64,000 nucleotides of DNA from positions 3,798,028 through 3,862,027 of the forward strand of contig OZ020519.1 of assembly GCA_963971425.1 (NCBI GenBank), written 5' to 3'. Numbering within the stretch: the stretch's first letter is position 1; every line of letters starts with the position of its first letter. This stretch comes from Bryoerythrophyllum caledonicum. Its lineage: Eukaryota; Streptophyta; Bryopsida; Pottiales; Pottiaceae. Below, piece after piece: positions 45,601 through 55,955 of this stretch. The notes beneath the pieces were generated by a model that was given only the letters and a program-made list of their open reading frames with translations, was not told the origin of the DNA and did not search any database. The position numbers were made by a program, and so were the translations under genes.

Positions 45601-48499
45601 TCAGCGGAGAATAGTATAAACGAATAAAAAGTTAATTAGTCGTACCTCCTGTAAATGTAAGCAGCTAGTTCTGGCAAACGGGCAATCAGATTCAAAGAAT
45701 CCTCATAAACAGGTTCCCAGTACCTGCAACAGATCAGAGCTTTCAGTAACTTGCAGATCATTTACTACGCACTTAGATTCACTTTCCAGCTGTCTTGAAA
45801 TATATTTAGCAAGGTGTTCAACTTCAGAGCTGCCCAGGCAAGTAAAAGGTGGTAAGCTTAAGACTTACTTGGTCTTGTGCAATCCAGCCTCGTAAGCCTT
45901 CGCAAATTCACTTTCAGTCTGCACTAAACAAAAAAGTTGTCAAGAATTTGAACGCCACATGAGGACATTTACAAGATTTTTATCCACATATCCTTTACTT
46001 GGACAAATTCATACTGCAGAAAAGCAAAAGTAATTGCTTCCGTAATTCCACATGAACACAGACTTGGATCGTGTTCTTTACCTGCAGGGCCATAACACCA
46101 GCAGTCAACTGGGTCATGGGGTGTGCAGTCTTCGGAAGTGCATTGATGACATCAAACACATGTCCTGCGGAAACAGGCGCATCCCGGAACTTCTTTCTTA
46201 ATCCACAACATTCGACCTCGAAACAAAAGAACTTAGTGGAATTCTAATGCTCTCAAGTGCGGGTTTGACATGTGTCCATGAAGCCATCTCACCTGACTTT
46301 AAGAATATAATGAATACTGGCCAATTAACATAGTACCTAGTAGAACATCCAAATTGACCGTTTAAAAAATATCCTGCTCCTTACCTGGAATTTTTGACCG
46401 CGATTTCAAATCCTCAGACAATGCTTGAACTTGCTCTTTCGTTGGTACCTACATTGACACATAACCATCCGTCAACAACCCTCCCAAGAACTCTCAGGAA
46501 CCTAGAAACAGCCGTTCAGACCCACTACCAATCCAACTATAAATGGAAATGGAAATGGCATCGTCACCTCTCCAGTCGCAAGCAGCCACAAAAAGCCCTC
46601 AGGTAGTGGTTCGCCGCCAGGTTTGATTCCTGGAAGTTTCTTTTGACATTCAGGAATGGACATGCCTCTGAAGCGGATTCCCTGTAGCAAGCAGTGAATA
46701 GATTCATTATGTGGGTCGAGCAAGGACTTCACAGATCTGAAAAAAAAGCCACCCAAGTGGTTTATCACTTCTACCAACACTCTTCCACCAGTCATAAGAT
46801 ACTTCGATATCCAGACCAGGTTGGAAATTAACACGCATTCCGTCTAAACGAATTTGATGAATAACACTGAACATAACAATCTAGAACCAGCCTCTCGGCA
46901 GGTAAGAGTACTGTTAAGATCCCCTCTCTATAACCTTGATTGACACACATCTGTTTCTTACCTTGAACAACCACTTGCTTCAATTCCATTAGCCTCTTCC
47001 AGTTTAAGTTCTAAGCTCGTTTAAGAAATTGCCTCAAAGCTTTCTAAATGGAAGGCCGCCCTACCACTGGCTCTAGAATGTTATGGAATGCAATCAGTTC
47101 ATATTAAACGGCGACAACACATTACTGAGAACAGCACGTACCTCCTCAGGATCGAGTAAGGATGTCTCCCATAGCATGCCTTTGATTCCACGCATTCCAC
47201 CAATTGCCTAACAGAAATCAACAGCATCCAATGACAAAGCTCAAAAATATGTCTCACGAAAGAGCTATTGGATTTGAATACTTCTGCCATGTAACCTCAA
47301 ACACAAAATATGTCAAGACATTCTACTCCGATAAAATTAAAGTTCACTTACCATATCGACCGTAGTCTCTCCGAGCGACACCTTTCCATACTTGCTCTTA
47401 ATAGCCTTCAGCTTCTCCTGCATGTGTACATAACTTACAGATTACTAAAACGAAAGCAACTCATTTAACACCAAAACAGCCTCGAGTAATAAGAGGACAC
47501 ATGTGGGTACATGTATATGTGGACATTTATTTGCCAACTCATCACATATGCAAATCATTTACCCTCTCCTCTGGAACCATTTCTGCAATCTTAGCCCGCA
47601 GGTCCTGCAAAAAATCACAAAAAGGAACAGTCAAGAAATTTGGCCAAAACCTCACGAGAGAGTCGGATGGGCAAATTGCATTACATCAACAGAATAAAGC
47701 CACCTTAACAATCGATCTGTGAAGGGATTCCAACCTGCGCAACCTTCCTGATCGGATCTAGTTCACCTTCTAAAAGCTCAAAGAATAGAGTTATTTATAA
47801 AGTCACTCAAAGGTCCAAAAAGATACCCCACCTTTTGATTTATAATACGCTCTAAATAGTTAATAGATCGGTAGAAAAGCTCAATGATCTATTGATTATG
47901 AAAGAGCTTCGTGGAATCTAAACTCAAGTCAAAGTAGTCTTTACGGGCTTTGAGAGGACAGGAACAGTTTGCATGAGAATATCAGCCGCCTTACTCTCCT
48001 TTGACATGATTTTAGTTTAATTGGAACTACTTAAAGCTGATCATACTTCAATCCAAACACTGAAAAAGAGAGGGGTACCTTTCTCAAACTTCGGGTGACT
48101 TTACAAATAACTCTCCTCACTCAACTTTTCACCATCCACACACTCCGATAAAAAAAAACGCCAGACTCATCCAGAACTCCTCAAACGCTACTAGTCTTTC
48201 ATACCTCGTTGCAGTAATCAGCCAACATTAAACAAAAACTAACGAACGATTCAAACGCCACACTACCAATAACACAAGCAAAACTCAAAGAAATTGCGCC
48301 CAATCAGAACTAGTTAAATTCCTGGAGCTTGTAAACCTAAAACCCAATCCCCAAGACTGATCCCTGGTTAAGAACCTCTTCGGCTACCAAATGTGTGCAA
48401 GAATGATACCGTGTTGGAGGCCGCAGTCGACGCCTGGTAAAACCGAGCCCATCGCGCGGAGTGCGACGGCTTCAGCTGGTCCAGCAGCAATTTCACCCC
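42666..48499 (-). CDS. CSY4: Mitochondrial citrate synthase, 18 coding exons recognised; start codon unresolved
   Basis: Catalyses acetyl-CoA + oxaloacetate to citrate in the mitochondrial matrix. Exons: (about 48499)-48410, 47604-47563, 47417-47352, 47207-47142, 46681-46568, 46448-46385, 46164-46082, 45918-45869, 45723-45646, 45458-45330, 45118-45076, 44739-44653, 44532-44431, 44094-43987, 43658-43608, 43514-43441, 43290-43239, 42770-42666. Exons 2-18 give 437 residues with matching phases. Active-site residues are present: His in [11 protein letters not shown] (exon 11), His in [13 protein letters not shown] (exon 14), Asp in [11 protein letters not shown] (exon 16). The first exon ends [16 protein letters not shown], a mitochondrial-type presequence with Arg before the aromatic residue. 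It lacks a peroxisomal C-terminal signal (ends KEGMTA), unlike the peroxisomal isoforms. No in-frame ATG follows the nearest upstream stop (TGA about 40 bp before), so a 5' exon with the start codon lies farther upstream or the base sequence is altered here. Confidence 0.93.
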
Positions 48500-49099
48500 C
48501 TGGAACCCCAAAAACACTTCTCAGATCACCAACAAAGCTTCACCTCGCCATCACAGACCACAAAAAACTACAACGAACGCAATTCAAACCCTCTCTCAAA
48601 AAACCCAAAAATAATAGAAGAACCCGAAAAAACAAGAGCCCGGAATCGCAATCGCAGTTGCGATCACATGCTGAGGCGCTTCTTCTGACCTCACAATTCC
48701 TACAGGACCTACATGTGAGAATTAGCCTCGACCCAACACCATAGGCTACAAGAAGGCGGAATGGGTGGAGTTTTTGGAGGCGAGGACTGACCCGCGGCAT
48801 TGCGGTCGCGATGTGCAAGCAGGGAGCGTGTGGGAGGCGAGGACGACACAAGCTGCTCCGTCTCCGTTGCGAATCCTCCGCCGCGGCGATGATCGAATGC
48901 GAGTCCCGGGAATGTTTCGCAATACTGTTTGGCCGTCTCCTTCGTCTGCTCACTTCCTTCCCGATCCCATTCTCCTCAGTCTTCGCTGCCTGCTACAAAA
49001 TCTTGACCAAGGCGTACATGTCATTCTACCAAACATCCACGCTCTTTTCTAGATGTTAGGATGCTTGTGAGAGTAAAGTAACCTTGGGTGCCTATTAGG
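48500..49099 (-). promoter_or_regulatory. Likely 5' untranslated/upstream region of citrate synthase
   Basis: A 137-residue minus-strand frame (48953-48540) exists but resembles no citrate synthase N-terminus and is Arg/Cys/Ser-rich. I take it as untranslated leader plus promoter, possibly containing the missing first exon. Confidence 0.35.
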
Positions 49100-49643
49100 C
49101 CGATTTTGGTGCTCTAGGGGTTGTAACTTTTCCCACAAGTGATTGTTGTCCTCGGGGTCTAGAGCACGCACTTGGAGCTTCACAAGGGTTTTTTCGACGC
49201 ATTTTTCTGATCTTCAATCGATGTAGGCATTTGCGAACTACAGTGATTTCCGTGAAGTGGGGTTGCGACAAAATGTATCCATTGGGTAAATCATGTTCTG
49301 TATAATCTACTATGCTTATAGATTTTCCCAGGGCCTCGTGGTGCACTTAGGCGTTAAAGGGTCAACGCTTTAACGCCTAACTAGACCAGCGAGGCTTGAG
49401 AGAATCTTCAAGCGCAATAGATTACTTAGAACATGATTTACTCATCTGATACATTTCATCACAACTCCACAGGCTTACGAAAATCATTGACGCTCGTCAA
49501 TGCTTGCATTGTTTGGAGATCATGGAGATACATTGGAAATTTGTTGCAAATATCAACGTGCATTTTGAACACTGCAATGACAATGGCTGCTCGTGGGGAA
49601 GAGTTACAACACCCAGAGCATCAAAACCGACCCTTCTAGGGCC
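49100..49643. repeat. Large foldback repeat (about 545 bp, palindromic)
   Basis: The arms 49100-49366 and 49367-49643 are imperfect inverted repeats about the centre CTTAGGCGTTAAAGGGTCAA. Shared blocks: CGATTTTGGTGCTCTAGGGG with its reversed partner; GAAGTGGGGTTG...AAAATGTATC; and GTAAATCATGTTCT followed by TAATCTA. Part of the arm also occurs in the TTAA-type repeats at 24230-24340 and 35390-35470, so it may be two head-to-head copies of one family. Confidence 0.78.
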
Positions 49644-50562
49644 TTGTAGGCCTTTTAAGATTTTAGGACCTTTCTTATATTGTAGTGGAGTAGGCCACCA
49701 ATCAAGAATTCAAGAGGATTTTAGAATATGATTGGTTTAGAGTGAGGCTCTTATCTGGTGGAGGTTTAGAGTATGGTAACAAGTCCACATGTGGAAAACT
49801 TTGCACGTGGATGAAAAAATGACATGGCTATCGATGAGCCAACGCTATTTTGAAGCCCGGGAGTTCTCCAGAGGTCAAGTTTCTTTGGCAACCTCAAAGC
49901 CTCAAACAAGAAACTTGGCCTCCGGAAAACTCCAACTTGAATAAAATATTATTCTTCAAACACACCTTTTGATTGTCTTCTCATCTTCTTCAGCATACCA
50001 TCCTTTGCCTTACATAATCATGTCTTGGGTTGGTCCAAAACTCTTAACACTAACAAGTGCACTTCCCCATTATACTATAAAGTTGCCCTAAGATTATCAA
50101 GAACAAAGAGCTTGTTTGGAGTCACTTGTTGTTGTAAGCTTGGATGGTCTAAAATTGGCCATTGACCTATGAACCACCAACTTCTATACCCTTCTTAGAT
50201 TTGAGGGAGGAAATATAGGCCCTCATGACATCACCTATAGATTCATTGTTTATTGCAAGAGTCGTGTAACAACAACCTATATTGCTTTTTTGAAATGTAG
50301 AAAGGTTATAGAAGTTAAAAATATTAGGAACTTAGTGTATTTGGGTTGTTGTACCTGATAGGCCACATGAGATAGCACAAACTAATTTCTAGAAAGAAAA
50401 TTCCACATAGTAAGAATATATATCAACCTGAAATAAATAGTTAGTAATGATATTTATGACTTTAATTGTTGCTTAGTTACGTTATATTTAATATCTAATA
50501 ACTAAATGATTTAAATGAATAGTGTAAAAGGGCAAGTTTTTACAGTGATGAAGCCATGGTGT
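49644..50562. other. Intergenic region without a supportable gene
   Basis: AT-rich sequence; short frames on either strand show no recognisable domain, and no repeat structure was noted apart from the foldback and MITE on its borders. Confidence 0.4.
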
Positions 50563-50936
50563 TCAGAGCACCTCCACCGGGGACGCGCCAGCCCGGTAGA
50601 GACTGCCCTGGGTTTTGGCCCTGAATCCTGCTCCGCGGTCGGGCTGCAGGGCGCCTAACGCAACGCCAACCGCGTCAGTGAATGGACTGTCAGCGGCAGC
50701 CACTCCCACAGCCATTGTTGCTCCACCACGTGCTAGAACCAAATTGGTGGCCTAGCCCCGGTGAAATTTTCAGTCCCCCGCCATATTCTCTACTTTTCCA
50801 GGCTTGCTCCCAACTCCCTCCATCCCGCCTGACCGGTTTGGCGGCCTCGACCAGCGCGGTGGGGGAGCACCTTCCTCCGGACCCACCAAACCTGACAAGT
50901 CTGCCGGGATGAGAGCCCGCGGTGGAGGTGCTCTCA
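50563..50936. repeat. GC-rich PIF/Harbinger-like MITE (368 bp) with TCA duplication
   Basis: The tips GAGCACCTCCACCG (50566) and its reverse complement (ending 50933) give 14-bp perfect inverted repeats, flanked by TCA at 50563-50565 and 50934-50936. The interior is GC-rich and inverted-repeat-prone. The tip differs by one base from the large element at 16632. The frames crossing it are compositional. Confidence 0.8.
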
Positions 50937-51484
50937 CATTTCAAGTTGGTTGGCTGGAATGAGGAGTGCCTCTTATAAACAGTGCATACAAGAGAGAACT
51001 TAAGGTGAGCCCCCCATAACCAACGCCTGTAAAACCGGGGTACATTCAACCTACTTCCGACCCATCACCGCCCATTCAATTCCAAATGGAGGTTTGCTAT
51101 TTGTCAAGACCTCTTTCATTTGGTCAACACTTATTGGGGGTACCTAATGGTGGGCACCCACTAAATGTATCAGTACACTTTGAAAATTCATGACTAATTC
51201 ATACTTCATCAAAAAAATATGAAATCAGTTGGGTTGAAATTGTAATTCTATTGGCTATCATCGAAAAATAAATGTAATATTATTTGCTCTCTCCATATAC
51301 AATTGGCTCCCTTTACAACAACCTCATTGGTTCTGCCTATTATATACATAGTCTGCTATAAGGATTGGTTGTTATAATGGAAAAAGACGGATATATGAGT
51401 GTACGCCAAGTGTTGTTATAAGAAGAGAAGATTGTATCACATGCTTACATAAAGAGAGTTGATTGTATGCACATTGCTTAATCC

Positions 51485-51842
51485 TTAACCCCTAAGGTAC
51501 CGTGACAGTTTAACACCAAAAACACTTCAAAATAGTTGGATTCTAGTGCAACGAACAAAGAAGGAAACAAAAACAAAATTACTTGCAGGTATTGAAAATC
51601 TCACATCCAATAGAGTGTCCTAGCAAAAGTTTTTGGAGGTGCATGAGGTGCCCGCTCTCCCCATTTGAAATTCAAAACCCTATAACTTTTTCATCAAATG
51701 TCCAATTTAGGAAAAAAAATTCCCACTAAGGTCTTGGTAATGCCTTTCTATAGTAAAAATTTCAAAGACGAATGTTGGAAATTGACACCATAGGAACCTA
51801 ACCAAACTTTCAAAAAGCCCATTTTTGATCCTTTAGGGTTAA
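51485..51842. repeat. TTAA-flanked repeat (350 bp)
   Basis: TTAACCCCTAAGG at 51485 and, reversed, TTAACCCTAAAGG at 51842. The interior at 51580-51790 matches, in reverse orientation, 63790-63985 (TATTGAAAATC(T/C)CACAT, CAATAGAGTGTC, GCAAAAGTTTTTGG, CCCTATAACTTTTTCAT). It is a second TTAA-type family, distinct in sequence from the CCCTTT family. Confidence 0.75.
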
Positions 51843-53141
51843 AGGTCAGTGGGGGACCATACATACAATCACATATTTTACGCTCAACATACAAAAAATG
51901 TATTAAAGTTGAGCAAGATATATACCTTTGGATTGAAGATTCTTCAACTAACATCTTTCATTTGGACGTCATTTCAATATCTGAACCTTATCATGCTCAA
52001 ATACGACACCATACATGTAGAATACATTACCATTTTGCAACTTCTCAAGCATATAGTAGGTGCAATATGTTCTAAATTAGAATTGTCAGATGTCACTCAA
52101 GTACAAACTCTTGTAACTATTGGAGTTTCCCGAAAGTCACCAAAATTCATGAATAGGTACCCCAAATCTTAGGGTCTTATGTTAGTAACCAGGACCACAT
52201 GCACATGGTGTCTTGCCCTGGGAAAGGTTTGGGGGAACTATTGGTCAACCCTTTGAGAACTTAGGGTACTATGGGGGAGCTTTAGCTTGCATGAGGTAGG
52301 GCCCAAGAACATTGATTGCAAAACATTTCACTGGTGCAAAAAAATGCAATATGAAATTTCCTCATGCTCTCTTTCTTTCCGTTTATACATCCCATATTGT
52401 CTAGCACCATATTCCTCCTGACTTGCTCCTTCAGGAAACTCTTTCAAAAACTGTGTTGTGTACATCAATTCTTACACCTTGTCTGTCAAATACACAAAAA
52501 ACATCATGTTGCAACCCAAATGTGGCTTCTCACACCTCTGAGGATTAACCTGGTAACCCTCAGAGGCTTCTCACAAGACCTTATCCCGACAGCTCTTGAA
52601 TCTTTCCTTCCAATACATGTTGTACTTGAAATCGTAGACCGTCTACAGATTTTCAGGTGATCGGGAGTCGTGCATAAAATCTAGGAAATAGTGAACTTCC
52701 TCGTAGATTAGGGACGGAGGATTGTACGTGGTTTGGTAGATGTTGGCAAGCTGTCCCGAGGCGCGGCTTCACTCGGAAGAACTGCTCTCTGCCATCAGTT
52801 GTTTTTTTGCCAGAAAGATGCGGGCAAGGTGCTTCTTTTAAGTCAGTGTCACCAGCGGCCGTCCTTGCAGTCCATGCAGACGGAATCAAGACGGACCGAA
52901 AACCGACTGCTAACCTAAGACCGCCAGCTTCTATATCAGCAGTAGATCTCCTGTCGTAGACTGCAGACAAGAAATGTACGCCTTCGTTACACCTTCTTCT
53001 AGAGAAGATGACTGTCCGTCCGTCTGACAATTCCGCGACGGAATTTGTCAGTTGGAATTTTTTTTGACGAATAAGTAAATTATTTGGATGGAACTATGAG
53101 GTATACTATCATGAGTATACAAAGTAAAAGACCGTATCTAA

Positions 53142-53146
<5 letters not shown>
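51843..53146. other. Intergenic region; one unrecognised frame, not called
   Basis: Includes a stretch near 51990-52060 (ATACATGTAGAATACATTACC) resembling 22585-22650, so another dispersed repeat. A 125-residue minus-strand frame at 53030-52653 has no recognisable domain or splice context and is left uncalled. Confidence 0.4.

Positions 53147-53148
<2 letters not shown>

Positions 53149-53182
<34 letters not shown>
53149..53182. repeat. (TA)17 microsatellite
   Basis: Uninterrupted TA dinucleotide run just outside the inverted-repeat element that begins near 53192. Confidence 0.95.
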
Positions 53183-53183
<1 letters not shown>

Positions 53184-53329
53184 TAGAGTGTTACCTGTGT
53201 CCTCCGGACACAACATTTATTTGTGTTGAGTCCCCACCTCCCCGTCCCCTAGCCCTTTCCCTCCAATCCATCGGCCCCCCGTCTTTGTCCCCTTATCCCC
53301 CGTCCCCATCCCCCCCATCCTTTTTTAAA

Positions 53330-53393
53330 ATGTAATTGTAGAATGTAATTGTAGAATGTAATTGTAGAATGTAATTGTAGAATGTAATTGTCC
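53330..53393. repeat. 13-bp minisatellite, five copies
   Basis: Unit ATGTAATTGTAGA starts at 53330, 53343, 53356, 53369 and 53382, the last one incomplete. It immediately adjoins the 3' end of the GC-rich island's minus-strand frame. Confidence 0.95.
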
Positions 53394-53683
53394 TTTTTGA
53401 TGCACACGATGGGCATCAGCGCCTCCATATCGTTCTTGTTCGGCGCCCTGCGGCTCAGCAGACCCTCCAGGCACGCATCGAACCCCTCCCACGTCCACCA
53501 CCACATCATCAACTCGTACCGCTCCGGTAGGTGGCACACCAACGCCAGATGCGCGTACGGGCCCGTGAACGGGTGGTCCGCCAGCGTGAACGGCAACGTC
53601 CGACACCCGAACGCCAGCGCCTCCATCATCGCCGTCGCCACCACCGCGTGGGGGCAAACCCTAACTTTTAGCTTTTCATCCAA
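53394..53683 (-). pseudogene. GC-rich gene fragment of unknown identity inside the inverted-repeat element
   Basis: The minus-strand frame from about 53683 reads MDEKLKVRVCPHAVVATAMM and continues through CRTLPFTLADHPFTGP, ALVCHLPERYELMMWWWTWE and SRRAPNKNDMEALMPIVCIK. Third codon positions are almost all G or C, unlike any other gene in the window, and the GC content drops sharply at both ends. The frame then runs into the 13-bp minisatellite, so the original end is lost. I do not recognise the protein. The base composition suggests a captured fragment of a host gene with GC-rich exons, or of foreign origin. Confidence 0.45.
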
Positions 53684-54290
53684 AATCGATTTTCATCGGC
53701 GTGTTCATCCATCGGCGCGTTCATTTATCATCCTATATTCTTTTATAGATGTAGATATATCAGTATACCGATCCGTTGTTTCCAACGGGTGATGTAAGTT
53801 TAGGGAAGTTAACCAAAATTATAAAAGTAAAAGTAAATGAAATCAAAGTAAATGCCACATGTCGCGGCCTGCTAGGGCATGTATCGCGTAGTTATCTTTG
53901 GTTTCCATTGCCAAGTATGTCCCTTCCTCTTTCTCCTAGCTATTGCAATGTGTCAAGGAAGGCTAATATTGAGGTAGCTCGTTATCGCCACATGGCAGAA
54001 TGGATTGCCTAGGTACTGACCGGGTATTGGCCCTTGCTCTTTGTATATGTAAGAAATCTAGGTATCTCAAGAACGGGCATATGCTTACTTACTGAGGATT
54101 ATCATTAGCCCGTTGAAGACAACCAGGGGGTCAACTAGTCTCTCTATGTAATAAAAGGCCTACGGATATCATGCCATAAGATGCAACAATATGTGGCATT
54201 TATTTATTTTTTATTTTATTTACTTTTAATATTACAATTTTACTTACCTGACCTAAACTTACACTACTCATTGGGATCGACGGGTCAGTA

Positions 54291-54850
54291 TACTAGTACA
54301 TGTATAATAGAATTGGCTTCCGTTTGTGCCGTCAAGCTTATCTACGTGTTGGGATGATTTCATGCTTTTACCTTGAAACTTTTATTTTGCAACTTTTATT
54401 TTTAGAATCTTACTTTATGACACTTTTAATTTATACTTTAACAGATTATTAAAAGATTATTATATACTTTACAACACTAAATATTTTCCACATCACTCAT
54501 CGCATGAAAAATTAGAAGAAGATCCTATAGTTACAATCTCAAAATGGACTGGAATGGGGGATGGGCATGGGGAGGGGCAAGAGGAGGGACACGGGATGGG
54601 GACAAGGAGATGGAGACAAGGGGACGGGGATGGGGGGATGGAGGGACAATAGGTTGGAGGGAAAGGGCCAGTGGACAGGAAGGTAGAGACTCAACACAAA
54701 AAAATATTGTGTCTTAAGGACACAAAATTCCCAAGTTATATTTTAATAGAATTGGTTTCCGTTTGTCCATGAGTGCGTGCCGTCAAGCTTATCTACATTA
54801 TGGAAAGATTATCATGCTTTTGCGTTGAGGCTTTTATTTTTAGATTTTTA
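54291..54850. repeat. Pair of about 110-bp direct repeats (54300-54400 and 54740-54845)
   Basis: Both copies read AATAGAATTGG(C/T)TTCCGTTTGT, GCCGTCAAGCTTATCTAC, then TTTCATGCTTTT/TATCATGCTTTT and TTTTATTTT(G/T). They border the right half and right end of the inverted-repeat element. Confidence 0.75.
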
Positions 54851-55104
54851 CTTTACCACTTTCATGGTTTTATTTTACTTTGATTTTATACTCTCTTTAA
54901 AGCCTTTATTTTATTTTGGTTTGATACTTTCATCCAAAGTATCCATTAAAAGTAAAAGCATGTTATCGTATAAGAAAAAAACTTTTATTTTGCAACTATT
55001 ATTTTATAGTTTTAATAGCAATTGGCGTTTGCTTTGCAACGCATTAGTCCAACCATTTTAATGTAGTTTTTATATTACAAACTATAAATAAATAAAAAGG
55101 TAAC

Positions 55105-55220
55105 ATGATTCACTGCACGGTTGACTGCGCAATTAACTACGCGGTTAACTGCAACGTTTCTGTAGTTCACTGCACAGTTGACTGCGTAGTTGATGGCAAC
55201 GTGGTTCACTGCATAGATTA
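55105..55220. repeat. Degenerate minisatellite of GTT(A/C/G)ACTGC units
   Basis: About nine imperfect units of roughly 12 bp, for example CACGGTTGACTGCG, TACGCGGTTAACTGC and CACAGTTGACTGCG. Confidence 0.75.
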
Positions 55221-55304
55221 TGATTCTAGGTGTATGATAAATGCCATATTTCAACAACAAAGCTATGTTTCTTAGGATATGTGAACCCTCAAAAGAGGAT
55301 GGCA

Positions 55305-55534
55305 AAAGTATCAATATTTGGGTTTAGGGTTTAGAGTTTTAGGGGAGGGGAATGGGAATGGGGGAGGGGTACGGTGACGAAGACAAAGATAATGACAGGA
55401 ACGGGGACATGGGGACAAGGGGTTGGGGAAAAGGGATCTAGGACGGGGACGGGGACATGGACATGTAGACATGAGGATATGGGAAAATGGGTATGTGGGG
55501 TTGAGAAAAATGGATCTTGGACAAGGAAGTGGGG
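55305..55534. repeat. Purine-rich GGGGA-repeat tract with TTTAGGG start
   Basis: Starts with GGGTTTAGGGTTTAGAG (telomere-like) and continues as imperfect GGGGACAGGGAC repeats. It is similar in composition to the purine-rich end near 54545-54690 and lies next to the outer end of the Ty3 element. Confidence 0.65.
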
Positions 55535-55838
55535 GTGTCAGGGGCACAAAAACTCTGGAAACTAGAAAAGGTTTTGAGAGGAAAATTGATATGAACTCGG
55601 ATTAACAAGATGAGAACACGAACAACATGAAGAGAGGTGAGCGAGTGCTCCAAGAGATGCGTTGTTGAGACTAAAGGACTTTTGAGCCTCGACTCGTATA
55701 TATATTTTCTAATCTAAAGTAACAGGGTTTTTTAATATAAAAGCAAGTTCTAAAGTAAATGAAAAGTAAAAGGATTTCTAAAATTAAAGTAATCTAAAGT
55801 AAAAAAAACTTGAAGGTTCCAGAGGTCATGTCCCTAAC
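55535..55838 (-). repeat. 3' LTR of the Ty3 element
   Basis: The upstream boundary at 55838 is set by the polypurine tract and TGTTAGGG. The lower boundary is approximate. It retains one GAAGGTTC module near the start, while the corresponding part of the 5' LTR has many. Confidence 0.6.
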
Positions 55839-55955
55839 ATTACCTCCCTCTCCAGCCACGAGTTCCAAGAGGAGCCCTATGCTTATCCGAATAAAGTCGA
55901 TGAAACTCCTATATCATTCAGACGCGTTCGCAAGGTTCTCAACTAGTTCCGAAGT

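Larger units (their letters stand above)
53192..54725. mobile_element. Element with pyrimidine/purine-rich inverted ends enclosing a GC-rich coding-like island
   Basis: The left end has TGTGTCCTCCGGACACAACA and TGTGTTGAGTCCCCACC, then CCCTTTCCCTCCAATCC. The right end, reversed, has TTGTGTCCTTAAGACACAAT, TGTGTTGAGTCTCTACC and CCCTTTCCCTCCAACC. The ends are about 130 bp and each starts with a small palindrome. Inside are a 13-bp minisatellite (53330-53393) and a GC-rich island. The layout resembles a transposon that captured a gene fragment (Pack-type), with no transposase of its own. No clear target duplication was found. Confidence 0.6.

Noticed and set aside
48540..48953. 137-codon minus-strand frame upstream of citrate synthase
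   Set aside because: Arg/Cys-rich, without similarity to a presequence, and not in a phase that joins to the first recognised exon. Taken as leader or promoter sequence.
50682..51049. Open frames of 76 and 119 codons on opposite strands
   Set aside because: Both lie in the GC-rich MITE at 50563-50936 and its edge; no domain, and composition explains them.
52653..53030. 125-codon minus-strand frame
   Set aside because: No recognisable domain, no splice context and no repeat partner in the window; cannot be supported as a gene.
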